Below are positions 11,927 through 22,837 of a stretch of DNA of 64,000 nucleotides, one piece after another. Numbering within the stretch: the first letter of the stretch is position 1; every line of letters starts with the position of its first letter. Under the pieces are notes generated by a model that did not search any database, was not told the DNA's origin, and saw only the letters and a list, made by a program, of their open reading frames with translations. Where the stretch lies: the NCBI GenBank assembly GCA_950295325.1, contig OX485805.1, positions 55,080,758-55,144,757 of the forward strand, in the 5' to 3' direction. This stretch comes from Polytrichum commune (lineage: Eukaryota > Streptophyta > Polytrichopsida > Polytrichales > Polytrichaceae). Position numbers and translations under genes: made by a program.

Positions 11927-14150
11927 AACAAAGTACTATGTGTAGGAACGTCAATCACTTGGAATGCAACAAAACTCGGGAACTCTCGTGTCCCTTTTGC
12001 ATGGGAGAAGAACTACGATTTTGTGCATGTGGTGCATTAAATGTGAAAGAATACGTTCTTCAAGTCTGGAGTTTGAAGCCACACGAAATTTCTGTGGTGA
12101 AATGTTTGAAATAGGCACTCTATGATTTACCTTGGCATTTCCCCAAAAATGGGTGGCCAAGGGAGTTCACTAGAGAGACACTACGATGTTGAATGATTGT
12201 CGACCACAAAGAGACTTGACCCAAGATTTGGATCAACAATGTAGTGGCTAGAACTTGATTGAACAACTAGAATACATAAACACACATCGATTTAGTGAAG
12301 GCGTTTTAGAACTATTTTCATGGTGATGTAAGAGAATTCCAATATTATTGTGCATTTTAGTCCGTTCTTTTAAGTTTTGAATACATACTTTGTGGAGTTA
12401 TCAACATCCAAAGACCCGATAAAGACGATGTTATAGCCCCCCGTACACAACCAACATCCAAGAATCATAGTGTGGTTTTCAAACTAGAATGATGTACAAC
12501 TTTAGAGGCAAGAGTCCGTAGTGGATATGGATTGGCCTCTACATAGCCATAACACGTGAATGAAAGCACGAATCTATCTCGAGTAAAAATGCTTTTGTTC
12601 CTATCGCATGTCCACTTGTGGACACGGGCGAGTTCCTCACATCTCGGGCTTGCTTCCTTGGAAAGCTCACGCCGCCCTCCTAGGCCTACTAGAATCTTCG
12701 ATATTTTCATGCCTTTCCCAAAGCTTGGGTAGTATCAAATAGAGTAAAATGGCCTACATTTAATCCGTGTTCCTGCCACATGACCAACTGGCAAGAGTTC
12801 AAAGATATAGACGACCAACCTTTTGGATATTTTATAAGGCTTCGGCGATTGTAGTAGGGGCCAAACATACATTAAAAATAATGGTTATAGGGAAACGCAT
12901 TCCAAAATAGATAAGGTTGAAAGCATGTTCTTAATAGTTGATTTATCAAAGCCATCAATTTATGTTATACAAGAAGGCTTGAAATCATTGTTCTCCTAAG
13001 TTACCATCTTATACTTTTGTTCTGAAAGTAAGAATTGAACTCCATTCACGCTCCTTATAATAATTGAACCCTAATACATGATAGTATTGATGCAATCACT
13101 GTTTAAAAGTTCCAAATAATTGGCCATTGGTGAGGGACATGTTCAATGAACGGTGTGGGGATTGTCTTGAGAATTAATTCATATGCATGGGTGCAACATG
13201 CTGGGATGATATATGCCCACACTAGTTTCACCTTAAGTTCTTATAACTCAATACTCAATATTATCATTAAGTTTATCGTCCAATATAATGCTTTGTATTT
13301 CATTATGACATAACAATTAATTAATGAGAAGAGCATCGTCTTCTTGGAGAGGAAGAATAGTGCACTTAGTCACTTGTTGAGGTTCATGAAGAGATCATCC
13401 AAGTCAAAACCAACACACTTGTCACTTTTGGCTTTTGTGGGGAGGCTTGGATTGTCTGGCTTTAACCTTCTCTATCTCTACGATCATTAAAAAGAGGAGT
13501 ACTTTGAAACTATTGATTGATGTTATGCACTACTAGAGAGAGAGAGAGAGACTTGATCAAAACCTCGAGCTCGTATGTAAACTCGAAAAGGGTTTATGGA
13601 GCAAAGCTATGGGATAAAGTGCACATTGATCTTAAATGACATTACTAGGGCATGTGGAATAAATAGTCTCCATTGGGTTGTGGAATTATGGATCCGTATG
13701 AAGGGGATTTGAACTAGTGGTTGTATTTAATTAGATGTGTGCATAGTTAACATCCTCCCAGTTTACAAAACAAAGCCTATACCACAAATCTAAATGGGCA
13801 TAGGTACTCAGATTACCCATAAAACACACACACACAGGGAATAGAAATTCCAATGTCGGAAACAACAGTCCTCACCAAAATAAAACCCAACAAGATGACT
13901 AGCCCTAACACATATTTGGTGGGTGTGTCACTACCAAATCCTCGCTTCATTACATTATCACCTGAACCCACAACATGTTCCACAAAACGCAGAATAATGG
14001 ATGCCACCTCAAGTTCTGAGGTTGTCTTGAAAAAATATCTTGCAGAAAATTTCTCAAAGATAGTTGTGAGATGGTGTGATTTCCAACTCTAACAAGATCA
14101 TTGGAGCTGTGTTTTTGAACACGACTCCTGGACTCTAGGAACACAGACCC
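11927..14150. other. Intergenic, no gene supported
   Basis: A minus-strand frame at 12710-12465 (81 codons) looks protein-like (CDRNKSIFTRDRFVLSF) but matches no family I know and has no exon context. A short (GA)n run lies at about 13532-13550. I see nothing else. Confidence 0.4.
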
Positions 14151-14153
14151 TCC

Positions 14154-14360
14154 GTGTTTGGAATAAGTGTCATTGGGACCAACTTTTATCACTCAACTTT
14201 ATTGGTTGTGTTTCAGAAAGAAGCAATGAACAGGGAGAACCGACTGCTAGTTGCAGATGAACTGGTTGAGTTTGAGGAATCACCGGTTGAAGTTCAAGAC
14301 TTCAGGAAAACCACCAGCATTTCATCAGAGGAACTTAGAGAAAGTACCTCAGATTCATGA
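14154..14360 (+). pseudogene. Exon-like fragment (possible captured or terminal exon)
   Basis: A stop-free stretch ends at TGA 14358-14360. A good-looking acceptor, ttggttgtgtttcag, precedes aaagaagcaatgaacag at about 14217. The 47 codons after it read as acidic, non-repetitive protein (KEAMNRENRLLVADELVEFE, then EESPVEV and a Ser/Thr-rich end), more gene-like than the surrounding DNA. On the opposite strand, 14526-14335 holds another coherent stretch (TRELLSSVQEEFGAQSVKMP) next to a strong donor-like AAGGTAAG. I do not recognise either. They may be remnants of a gene or exons carried by a transposon. Confidence 0.3.
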
Positions 14361-17110
14361 AGAAGATCACAACATGTAACTGCAAGTTGAACTCGGAATC
14401 ACTGGGCATTTTTACCGATTGTGCCCCAAATTCTTCCTGGACACTGGAAAGAAGCTCTCGAGTCTTTGTCGAAATAGGACTAGGTCTTACCTTAACGAAT
14501 CTTACCACATAAAACCAAAGACCCAAACGCGGAGAAACTGTTTGATTCTAAGGGTGACGATCTGCTGGGGGTAGCACGTGGGTTAGTGCAGTCTCACATT
14601 CTCAAAGCAGTGTTGGTCTGGCATACATGGTATCAATAGTCAACATCAAGAAATGGTATGAAGGAACTTATCCGAGGGTATCAAATTTGTAATACCAGTC
14701 AACTATTGATATGTGGTGGTTATGTCAAAGTGAGAGACTCTTTGTATATCCAAGTTATTATTTGGGTCAATACCATTCAAAATCATGTTGATATTAGGAT
14801 AATTCTACTTAGATATCCAAGTTTTTTTTATGACATATAGAACCAAATGGTATTGAAACAAAATATCTTCAAATATCCATACCCTACTAGTACTAAAAAA
14901 CGTGATATCCTCACTATAGATATCCAAATGGTATTAAAAAGAATAAGAAGATGATACTAGTTCAACAATGGTTTGAATTTGCTTGTGAGATGCTAAAAAT
15001 TTGGCATGTCCTATTCCTTAGGGCTTGTTTTGGAGGCCGACACCAAAGTCTCGTTGAGTTGAGGTCTCGTCTACCAAACGAAAAAAAAGAAAAAAGGAAA
15101 AAGAATCCCCAAAACCTTGGCACCATAAAAATTTGTGATGTGATCAACAATTGATGCATATGAACTGATTATGTTTCCAAGCTTCTTCTTTGATTTTTTG
15201 GTTTAATGCTTCACCGGTTTTTTTAAGATAGATTATAAATTGAGCGTGAATGAAGGAAATACATGTTGGCAATGGTTGATGGGAGACATGAAATCGACCA
15301 AAATGAACACATATAGGAGTTAAGCTTGGAGAGTTTTTAAGATATTGTTGCATGGTCTACTTGGCAAATTGTGCGATCCCCAAACAAATAGCAAACAATA
15401 TCCACTTGGTACGTGAGATTAAAACTATATTTTAACACATTTTGTTACGAAGTGGGTTCAAAATGAGGCTACGATTATTTGCAACACTGATGATCAAATA
15501 TATGTGGTATGGATTCAAATCTGGGTCATTAGTATGAGCTCAAATATTTTTACATATCATTTTTCATACATGTATCAAATTAATTGGAAAAAATTGTAAT
15601 TGATAAACTGTAGATGAAGTCACTCTTGACATCTTCACCTTATAACAACTGTAAGTACCATTAAACACCTTCGTATGCCATCAAGTTGAGGACTTAAAAT
15701 GGGCCTCTAGAACCTTTACGGGCTCAATGTAATTTCCACATAAGAGGGAAATTGCGGGTTGGGATTAATTCTAGCTAAATGTGTTATGTAAGCTCGTACA
15801 AGATAATCAAAGTTAATGTGGCATCCATCATAATGTTAAGAACATAGAATTGCTATTGAATGTGTCACTCCCTACATAATTTTGTGTAGAGAGGAAACAA
15901 ATTTGTTCATTACATGTTCAAGGAAGCTTTTATTTGGGAAAAAAGATCCAACACATAATATGCTAAGCAAGTGGTCGATGCAAGACTTGTACCCTTGTTC
16001 ATATGCATCTCAATATTTAATTTCCTTTGCCATGCTCGTCACGTTACTAGCTCTAATCTAACCAAATATGTTGGGATTTTTCCAAGTAACATAGACACTT
16101 GTTTAGTCATGTGGGGACATGAAAACGTTGTTTTCGAGGGAATTTTAAAAACATGCCTTAAACTGACGGTGCTCAACTCTATGACATGAGCCAATGCTCA
16201 ATCAACAAATTCTAAGAAACCTAGAAACCTAATTAATCACGTGGGGACCTACACAACTATTGTCAAGAGAAGATTAAAAAAAAAACCACGTTCTAAACTA
16301 ACGGTGCTCACCGACCTCTAATAAAAGCCTGTAAGGTTGAGGCATCCATTTTACATGTTCATTTAACCGCTCATTAGGGTCATATAATGCCGACATGGAT
16401 GAGATCTATATTGTTGTTAAGCAAACCGAGTTAAGGTTTATGTGATGGCGGCTTGTGATTGATTACCCTCATAAGAGTTTTGACAACTGTTGTCACATAA
16501 GCCAAGCATTAGAATTCAAATGAACGGATATAGATTAACTGTAGATCGACTATGCATTACCCTGGTTTTAAGGCTTCAAAATTTGTAACAATTTTCATAT
16601 TCATGATTTTTTAGTAGTTTATTTGCATTCTCCTGAGAGTTTGTTTCTCTTCACAAGGAAAAAATGAATTACCCACTATTACTCCTCCTGAATAGATGCA
16701 AACTCTCTTATTTTTTTTACCGGTTGTAGATGCCTCAACCTTACTCAGTTAACAATGCTACCCAATGAACAAACACCGACAATTCACGAAATCCCTCAAA
16801 AAACTCAAAACTACATACCAATTTGAACTCTTCGTTGAACGCATAAGCCCCCCAAATCAAGATGGAAGACGACGTTGCGTGTAAATATTGCCTTGAGGCT
16901 CCCACAAATTTGGCACCTCTTGGAAGTCCGCTCTAATAATGTGGGGGAATCGGGTCCCATGGGATGCCACCTCGAAGTCCCACATAAGTTAGAGTAAGTG
17001 AAGGTAAGCTTAAGTAAGTTCGATCCGGATTCCGGAAGTTTCCGCTTGGCATCACACGAGAGAAACCGAAGCCAATAAGTACAAAACAACGAGTAACTTA
17101 TTATTTAAGT
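14361..17110. other. Intergenic; weak two-copy repeat near 16.1-16.3 kb
   Basis: Around 16100-16180 and 16232-16315 a diverged unit is repeated (tcaYgtggggac, then taaactRacggtgctca). The frame on the minus strand at 17089-16811 (92 codons) is unrecognised. There is no gene or RNA that I can support. Confidence 0.35.
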
Positions 17111-17165
17111 TATATTGTTGTTGTTTTTGAAGTTACAAGGAAATAAGGAAAGATCTTTTACTGCA

Positions 17166-17173
17166 CACGTGGC
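17166..17173 (+). promoter_or_regulatory. G-box/ABRE-like motif CACGTGGC
   Basis: The octamer CACGTGGC is a perfect G-box overlapping an ABA-response core (ACGTGGC). It sits about 1.8 kb upstream of the HMA-gene start codon, at the left edge of a GC-richer segment (17.15-17.6 kb) that could be the promoter or first untranslated exon. The motif is clear, but its role is inferred from position only. Confidence 0.4.
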
Positions 17174-17647
17174 AAGCCTTGGCAGCCATGGCCGAAGGCG
17201 CTACCTTAGTCGGCCCGGCACCTGTCGGCGACTCATCGACCGAGCTCCCCAATGCCTCACGCTCGGATTTGAATGCCACTTCGCGTACCCATCTCATCTC
17301 CCATTCTCGTCTTCCATCTCCAACAACCGTGTTTGGTCACATCCACATCACTCTCATCTTGCTTAGTTTTTTTTGGGGCCACAGTTTGGAGCTTGGGGTA
17401 ACAAGGTGTGCCATTCGAGTCACGTCTCATCGCCGGGTTAAGTTACTGTTTCCGTGGAGCTCGTAGTAGTAGCATTCCTTTTTATTTTTGGGAGGTGTTG
17501 TTTTTTCTGCTCAAGGAGGGTTTGGTGTTTTCGTATTCTGAGGTGGGTGGATCGGCTCGACAAGGGTTGTGGACGGCACAGAGTTGGAAGACTTCAAAAG
17601 GATCTGCAGAGGAAGGTGTGTTTTGATTTTGGTTATGGTGTTCTTGT

Positions 17648-17650
<3 letters not shown>

Positions 17651-17691
<41 letters not shown>
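17651..17691. repeat. (GA)n microsatellite upstream of the HMA gene
   Basis: Twenty uninterrupted GA units. Such tracts are common in plant promoters and 5' untranslated regions. This one lies about 1.3 kb upstream of the HMA-gene start. Confidence 0.9.
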
Positions 17692-17693
<2 letters not shown>

Positions 17694-17871
17694 GAGTGAT
17701 GGATTTGGAGGTTGGAAATTGTCGGTAAAGACAGGCTGGTAGGGTTTTGGGGGAAGAATGTTGTCAGGGTCGGGAAAGTGACCGTTGGTAGGGTTAAGAG
17801 GATGATCAGGTACAACACAGCGACGTGGAAATCTTTTGCCGTCATAGCTGCATCTTTCTGCTTCTTCTTAG

Positions 17872-18775
17872 AAATTCTTCGGTGGGTTAGAGGTTCAGAG
17901 CTTAGGTTTAAACATATATAAGTTCTTAAATTTCGCTTGCAGCCAGGAATTTGGTGCAAAATCGACCAGAGAGGAATTTTGTGCACACTTCGAGATATGT
18001 GGTGCAATATAGTAGCTCTTGTAGGGCCGAGAAGATGATTAAAATATATCTGGGGGGGAAAGAAACGCAGATGCATCTGTTGCCACAGTTTCTGCCTCGC
18101 GAATCTCTACTTCTGGAGAGGTTAGAAGTACTGTTGCAGTGTTTTTAAATATGCTTTCTAGAAGCTAGAGGTTGTGGATCAGTTGCAAGATGGTTAAGAG
18201 GTTCAGGCCTTAAATAAATTGAACGTAAGACTCTTAAATTTTCCTGAAGCGAGATGCTTATACAAAATCGACAAAAGAGAAATCATCTGTAACTTTGGAG
18301 CTCTGTGGCGTATGTAGGGGTGAGAGGACGAGTAGAATATGTTTAGAAAATAAATAGATGCATCTGCTGCCACAGCTTCTTCCTCGTGAATCTTTACATC
18401 TGGAGAGGTTAGGAATACTGTTCCACTGTTTCTATAGATTTCTAGAAGCCAGAGGTTGTGGATCAGGTGCAAGGTTTAGTATCTTAAGTCTGCTTCTGTG
18501 TGAAATCTCATTCGGTGGGTTAGAGGCCCAGACCTCAGATAAATTGAACAGAAACTTCTCAAGTTTTTCTGAATCGAGAAATTTATACAAAATTGACCAG
18601 AGAGAGCTACACACAAGTTTCGAGCTCTGTGGGATGCAAATTTAGCTTATGTCGGGGTGAGGATGATTACAACATATTCTGCTGCCATAGCTTCTTCCTC
18701 GTGATTCAATCTCTACATCAGGAGAGGGTAACTCGACTGTTGCAGTGCTCTTGAATTTTCTCTTCGAAGCTAGAG
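17872..18775 (+). repeat. About 300-bp tandem repeat, three copies, 5' of the HMA gene
   Basis: The anchor gatgcatctgYtgccacag at 18070 and 18357, and a diverged ctgctgccatag at about 18680, marks three units spaced about 287 and 320 bp apart. Each unit contains the same order of landmarks: cggtgggttagaggttcag, acaaaatcgaccagagag, the ctcgtgaatct block, tggagaggtta, a gttgcagtg block and gaagctagaggttgtggatca. The copies are clearly diverged. The array ends just before the HMA coding start. A pyrimidine-rich tttgctcccgtgcag at 18889-18903 could be the acceptor of a 5'-UTR intron containing the array. Confidence 0.75.
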
Positions 18776-18946
18776 GTCACCGTGGAGTGCTAAAACTTAA
18801 AACAACCCTGCACCAGAGATTTCAATAATTTTACGTTGAGAGCTTCCGATCGGAGCCAAGATGGGTCATGATTCTTATGCTGTTTTGGTTTGCTCCCGTG
18901 CAGGTGGAATAGAACTGCAGTGTTGTAAGGTTTGATTCTGAGCAGC

Positions 18947-21924
18947 ATGGAGAGCCCAGCGAGATCAAGCAGGTCGGCTGCGTCCACCGATAGGGAGTCG
19001 AGTCAAGACGCCGACCTCAAGACGATGCGCGAGGTGGAATCCGCCGAGCAATCGAGTAGTCAGGATTCACAGGCTTCACAACAGGAAGCAGCCGAGTCTC
19101 ATGCAGCGCCCGCCGTGGAAACCTCCTCCCTTCCGGTGCCTGCTGCAGTAGAGAAGAATTACAGTGCCAAAGATGTTGCTGCGGTGGCTGGCATTCTTGA
19201 GAAGATGTACCATGGAGGTGGCTTTCTGTCTGACTTTCGAGTGCCCGACTCTCGGATGTCTGGCTGCAGCGAGTGCGAGGACACCGACAGCGAGGAGGAA
19301 GAGGATGATGACATTTGCAGTACTTCCAGTGAGGAAAGTGCCGACCTTGAGCTGCCTTCCGGAGTTCAGCTCCCAGTTTTGCCGGTAAGAATCCCTCATA
19401 TTGAAATTCCTTTGAAATTTGTTCTTGGTGTCTCTTAACAGTGAGAAGCTTGTAAAGTGCATGGGCGACACTCGTGGAATCTTTTACACTGTCTCTATAA
19501 TAATGAGGTGTCACTTCCTGAATCCATGGTAAAGTCAACCCCTTAGTTTGGAAGCAACACATTTCTACTGCTTAGTGGGAAAACAAGATATCAATGATTA
19601 ACTTTTGGAATAGAGCCACTCTTGATCACTCTGAGAGTGCCGACCTTGAGCTCCCTTGGGGAATCCAGCTCCCAGTGCTGCTGGTAAGACATTTCTCATA
19701 TCGAATTTCTTTTGAAGTTCGTTCTTGGTCTCCCTCAATATTGAGAAACTTGAAAGTGCATGGATGGCACTTGTGGAATCTTTTGCGCTGTCTTTTAAAT
19801 AATTAGGTGTCACTTGCTGAATCCATGGTAATATCACCCTTTAAGTTTTGGAAGCGACATTTTTCTACTGCTTAGAGAGAAAACAAGTTATCAATGATCA
19901 ACTTTTAGAGAGAAACGATTTACACGATTACTGTGGCTCTTGAATCCTCCAAAAACTCGATATTGAATTTTAAGCCAAGAATAGAACCACCCTTGATCTC
20001 TTTTGAGAGTGCCTGTGAGCTGCCTTCGGGTATTCAGCTTCCAGTGCAGCTGGTGGGACATTTCGTTAGAACCTCCTTTAAATTCTTCATAATGAAATTC
20101 CTTAAAACAAATCTTCTTGGTGAAGGGTGGTTTACACCCAAGGGCTTATCCCGGATTTTATGGGAACTATGTGATTTATGGCTCAATCACCACCCAACAT
20201 CAGAGTCATCTCTTCTATTCTTCTTGGTGTCGCTCAATATTGGAAAGCTTGCAAAGCGCATGGATGACTCTTGTGGAATCTTTTTCACTGTGTCAAATAA
20301 CTAGGTGTGACTTGCATATCGCTTGGTAATGTCATCCCTAAGTTTGGAAGCAACACATTTCTACCCCTAGGGATTACAAAGTTTGAGTGAGTAACTTTTA
20401 GAGCGGGATGACTATTATGGCATATCAATCTCTTCCATGATGAGGTTCAGGAATGAAGCTTTGAAGTTAGTTAGTTGTCTGCTCCTCTGAGTGAAGTGAT
20501 CCGGGAGTTCATCTCCATTATTTATCTTGAAATAATAATCAAAATCTAAAGGTTTGTGATCAGTAGATGAATGGTGAACCTGTTTGTAACCTCCATCATT
20601 GAGCCTGTTCAATCCCCAACGTTTGACATGTAACAAGAACCTTCAGCGTTCTCCTGTCAAAATGTAGAACTGGGTTTGTTAGGGCATTGGAGTTATTCGA
20701 TAGCACCCTAATGTAGGTTGGTCATTGTTCAAGAACATCCATTTATTCTTAATGAGAACATAAGGGTCACTTGTATTACAACCAACAAAGGACTAGAAAA
20801 TTGTAATATGGACATCCAAAGGTAGAAGTCTGCTATTTTGGTCTTCCATTTCATCAAGTGGGGATCTTAATAGCACATCTTATGCATTCAATTCTTCCTT
20901 GTTCAGAGCTTTCAATCTGAGTTATTAAGCATTTAGTTGGTGACAAGGTGGTTTGGTGGCTCTTGGGTGTATTCCATGTCCTGTGATTTCAGAAACTCAG
21001 TCTTGCGAATTTTTTTCACAATTCCGAGTTCCCCTCCTGTGGGCCCAAGCAATGAGCATTAGATGAGCATTTTGTGCTTTACATCTTCCATATTATTACA
21101 AATGGAGCCTTTCAATTCTGGAGCTCCGCATCATTTGTTTTCTTGGGATGAAAGCTTGTCAAGTCTAAGGTTTTTAACTGCCAAAGAGCCTGTTTGCTCA
21201 ACTCAAGCTCCCCTGCTAAGTTTCAAGAATGTGATCAGCTGACCTACCTAGTATTGTGATTGTACAGGATGTGCAACTGAGGGTGCCAATGGAGGATGAA
21301 GAAGATGTGCGCAGAGTGAGAGCCGCACTGCAAATTAAAGGTACACTTCATAATCCTCATTTCTGTGTTTCCAAAGTACAATCATCAAAGTTTCAGTACA
21401 AAACCTGCAATTGTATGAAACATCTTGTGTATGGTGTCAATTTTGACCTTGCAAATTCGTTGTGTGCAGGGGTTTTGGAAGTTGTATGTGAATTTGAGAG
21501 GCAAGTTGTGACTGTGACTGGGATTGTGCCCCCGAGTCGGCTGCTGAAGAAAGTTCGGAGAGTGAATCGCCAGGCGCGCATTCTATCCACCAACAGTTCG
21601 TTTTCTGCATTCTTGAATCCAGATTTTGTTCCTTCGGGATTTGGTGCACATCAAGAGACGGGTCACAGTGCATCTGTTGACATTCCATCTCCACAACCAA
21701 CTTCTCACCAACAATCTCGACCCACCTTCCAGGCATATACATTTCACAATAGTCCAAGTAGCCCTTACTTGCGAACTTACAGCCCTCCCGATATCAGCCC
21801 CTCCAGCAGTCCACCCAACAGTAGTGATCGGTCTGCCATCGCTCGAAGAGAGTTTAGGCCTTCCTACTTCGATGAAGATTTTTACGACACCTGCGAAATG
21901 ATGTCGCTGGTGTTCACCTACTAA
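18947..21924 (+). CDS. HMA-domain (HPP-like) protein lacking the CxxC motif
   Basis: The inferred model has three exons: 18947-19384, 21268-21340 and 21470-21924 (introns 1883 and 129 bp, all GT-AG, frame preserved), giving about 321 residues. The start is the ATG at 18947; no in-frame ATG lies just upstream. Residues 1-60 are Ser/Gln-rich. An acidic run (CEDTDSEEEEDDD) lies near 110-120. Residues 147-205 have the heavy-metal-associated fold pattern: VQLRVPM, then VRRVRAALQIKGVLEV, VTVTG, and LLKKVRRV. In typical family members the first loop holds CxxC for Cu/Zn; here it reads MEDEEDV, so metal binding is probably lost or changed. The C-terminal third is Ser/Pro-rich and ends MMSLVFTY, with no isoprenylation CaaX box, so it is HPP-like rather than a HIPP. 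A role as a protein-protein adaptor is inference. The fold call is firm; exon 1 could use other donors (see the intron repeat). Confidence 0.8.
19331..20402 (+). repeat. Triplicated exon 1 end plus intron start, inside HMA intron 1
   Basis: Three tandem units start at about 19331, 19633 and 20005. Each begins with a copy of the last 17 or so codons of exon 1: ESADLELPSGVQLPVLP (the real exon end), ESADLELPWGIQLPVLL and ESACELPSGIQLPVQL. Each is followed by a donor-like site (ggtaagaat, ggtaagaca, ggtgggaca) and homologous intron sequence (gtggaatctttt, aggtgtcacttgc, tttggaagcaacacattt). Copy 2 keeps an excellent GTAAG donor; copy 3 is weakened to GTGGG. Confidence 0.85.
20403..21267 (+). other. 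Remainder of HMA intron 1, no feature
   Basis: Unique AT-rich intronic sequence ending in the acceptor gtattgtgattgtacag. No repeat or coding signal seen. Confidence 0.6.
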
Positions 21925-22800
21925 GGCTTCAGGCAGTGCAGATATAGAGAATATCGACCCAAAATTTTCTGTGAATATCAAATTTTGATGCTGGTGATTA
22001 TTTTCCACAGGATGTGAATTTTGTCATTTTACAATATTTTACGGCTGGGACTCATTTGTATAGCTAAAGATATTATTATTTGCAACAAGATGCAACTGAT
22101 TCTGACAGTGCACAACACAGTTGTTTTTTTTACTTGGAGGGTTGCTGGTGGTGTGCCTACTGTATTTCTGATGTAAAATGCATCTGTGCACAGTTATTCC
22201 ATAGCTGCATGGAAAGGTGCAGGTTGGTTTGAGATTGTCCATATTCTAGTCAATTATGGTGTTGTGTGTAGACACTTTTGAGGATTATGTGAAGCAATAT
22301 CAGGGGACAAACCTCAACCTCACAATTTGCGGCCCATTTCATATGTTTCTTGGAGCTATAGAGGTTACTATATGCATGACAATATTCTAATAGCAAGTCT
22401 TTCTTCAACTACAGATCTAATATTACTAAATATGACTATGTGTGTACATGGTATTTGATGTCACTCTGGTAACTTTTCGGATGATACTTCTTATGAATAC
22501 TGTCATGGATGATGGATGAGTTCATCCATCGGCAAAAACCCTACCTTCTCTTGTTAGCAACTTGTGATGAAATATTGTCATAGATGATTGAAATTTGGAT
22601 GAAAATCACTTGGTAAGTGACAATAATTGCAGCACTGTAAATCTATAATCCGCCAAAAATTGACAAGGAATGAGAAATAATGTTGGGTTAACATTTAGTG
22701 TTGGTGAAAGTATACTGTGGTTTACAGTTAGTATTGAGCAAGACAATTAGAAGTGGCGACACTAAATACCATCTTGATGACAATGGCATCAACCTCCTAG
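21925..22800 (+). other. HMA 3' flank and a dispersed repeat copy
   Basis: The first about 330 bp is probably 3'-UTR and flank. From about 22555 to 22760 the sequence matches the repeat at 61655-61870: tgtcatRgatgattRaaatttggatg, cacttRgtaagtgaca, acatttagtgttggtg, ggtttacaRttagtattgagc. It is a diverged dispersed repeat of unknown class. Confidence 0.5.
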
Positions 22801-22837
22801 AGGTTCCTAGACCCCACTGGTTGAGTATGATGACATT

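Noticed and set aside
12465..12710. 81-codon minus-strand frame with plausible residue usage
   Set aside because: No recognisable family and no exon borders; could be a decayed element.
17188..17466. Open frame starting in a strong context (gccATGG) in the GC-richer region before the HMA gene
   Set aside because: The sequence is Ser/Thr/His-rich without a domain; more likely promoter or untranslated exon.
19017..19562. 181-codon minus-strand frame
   Set aside because: It is the shadow of HMA exon 1 and the repeat behind it; no independent support.
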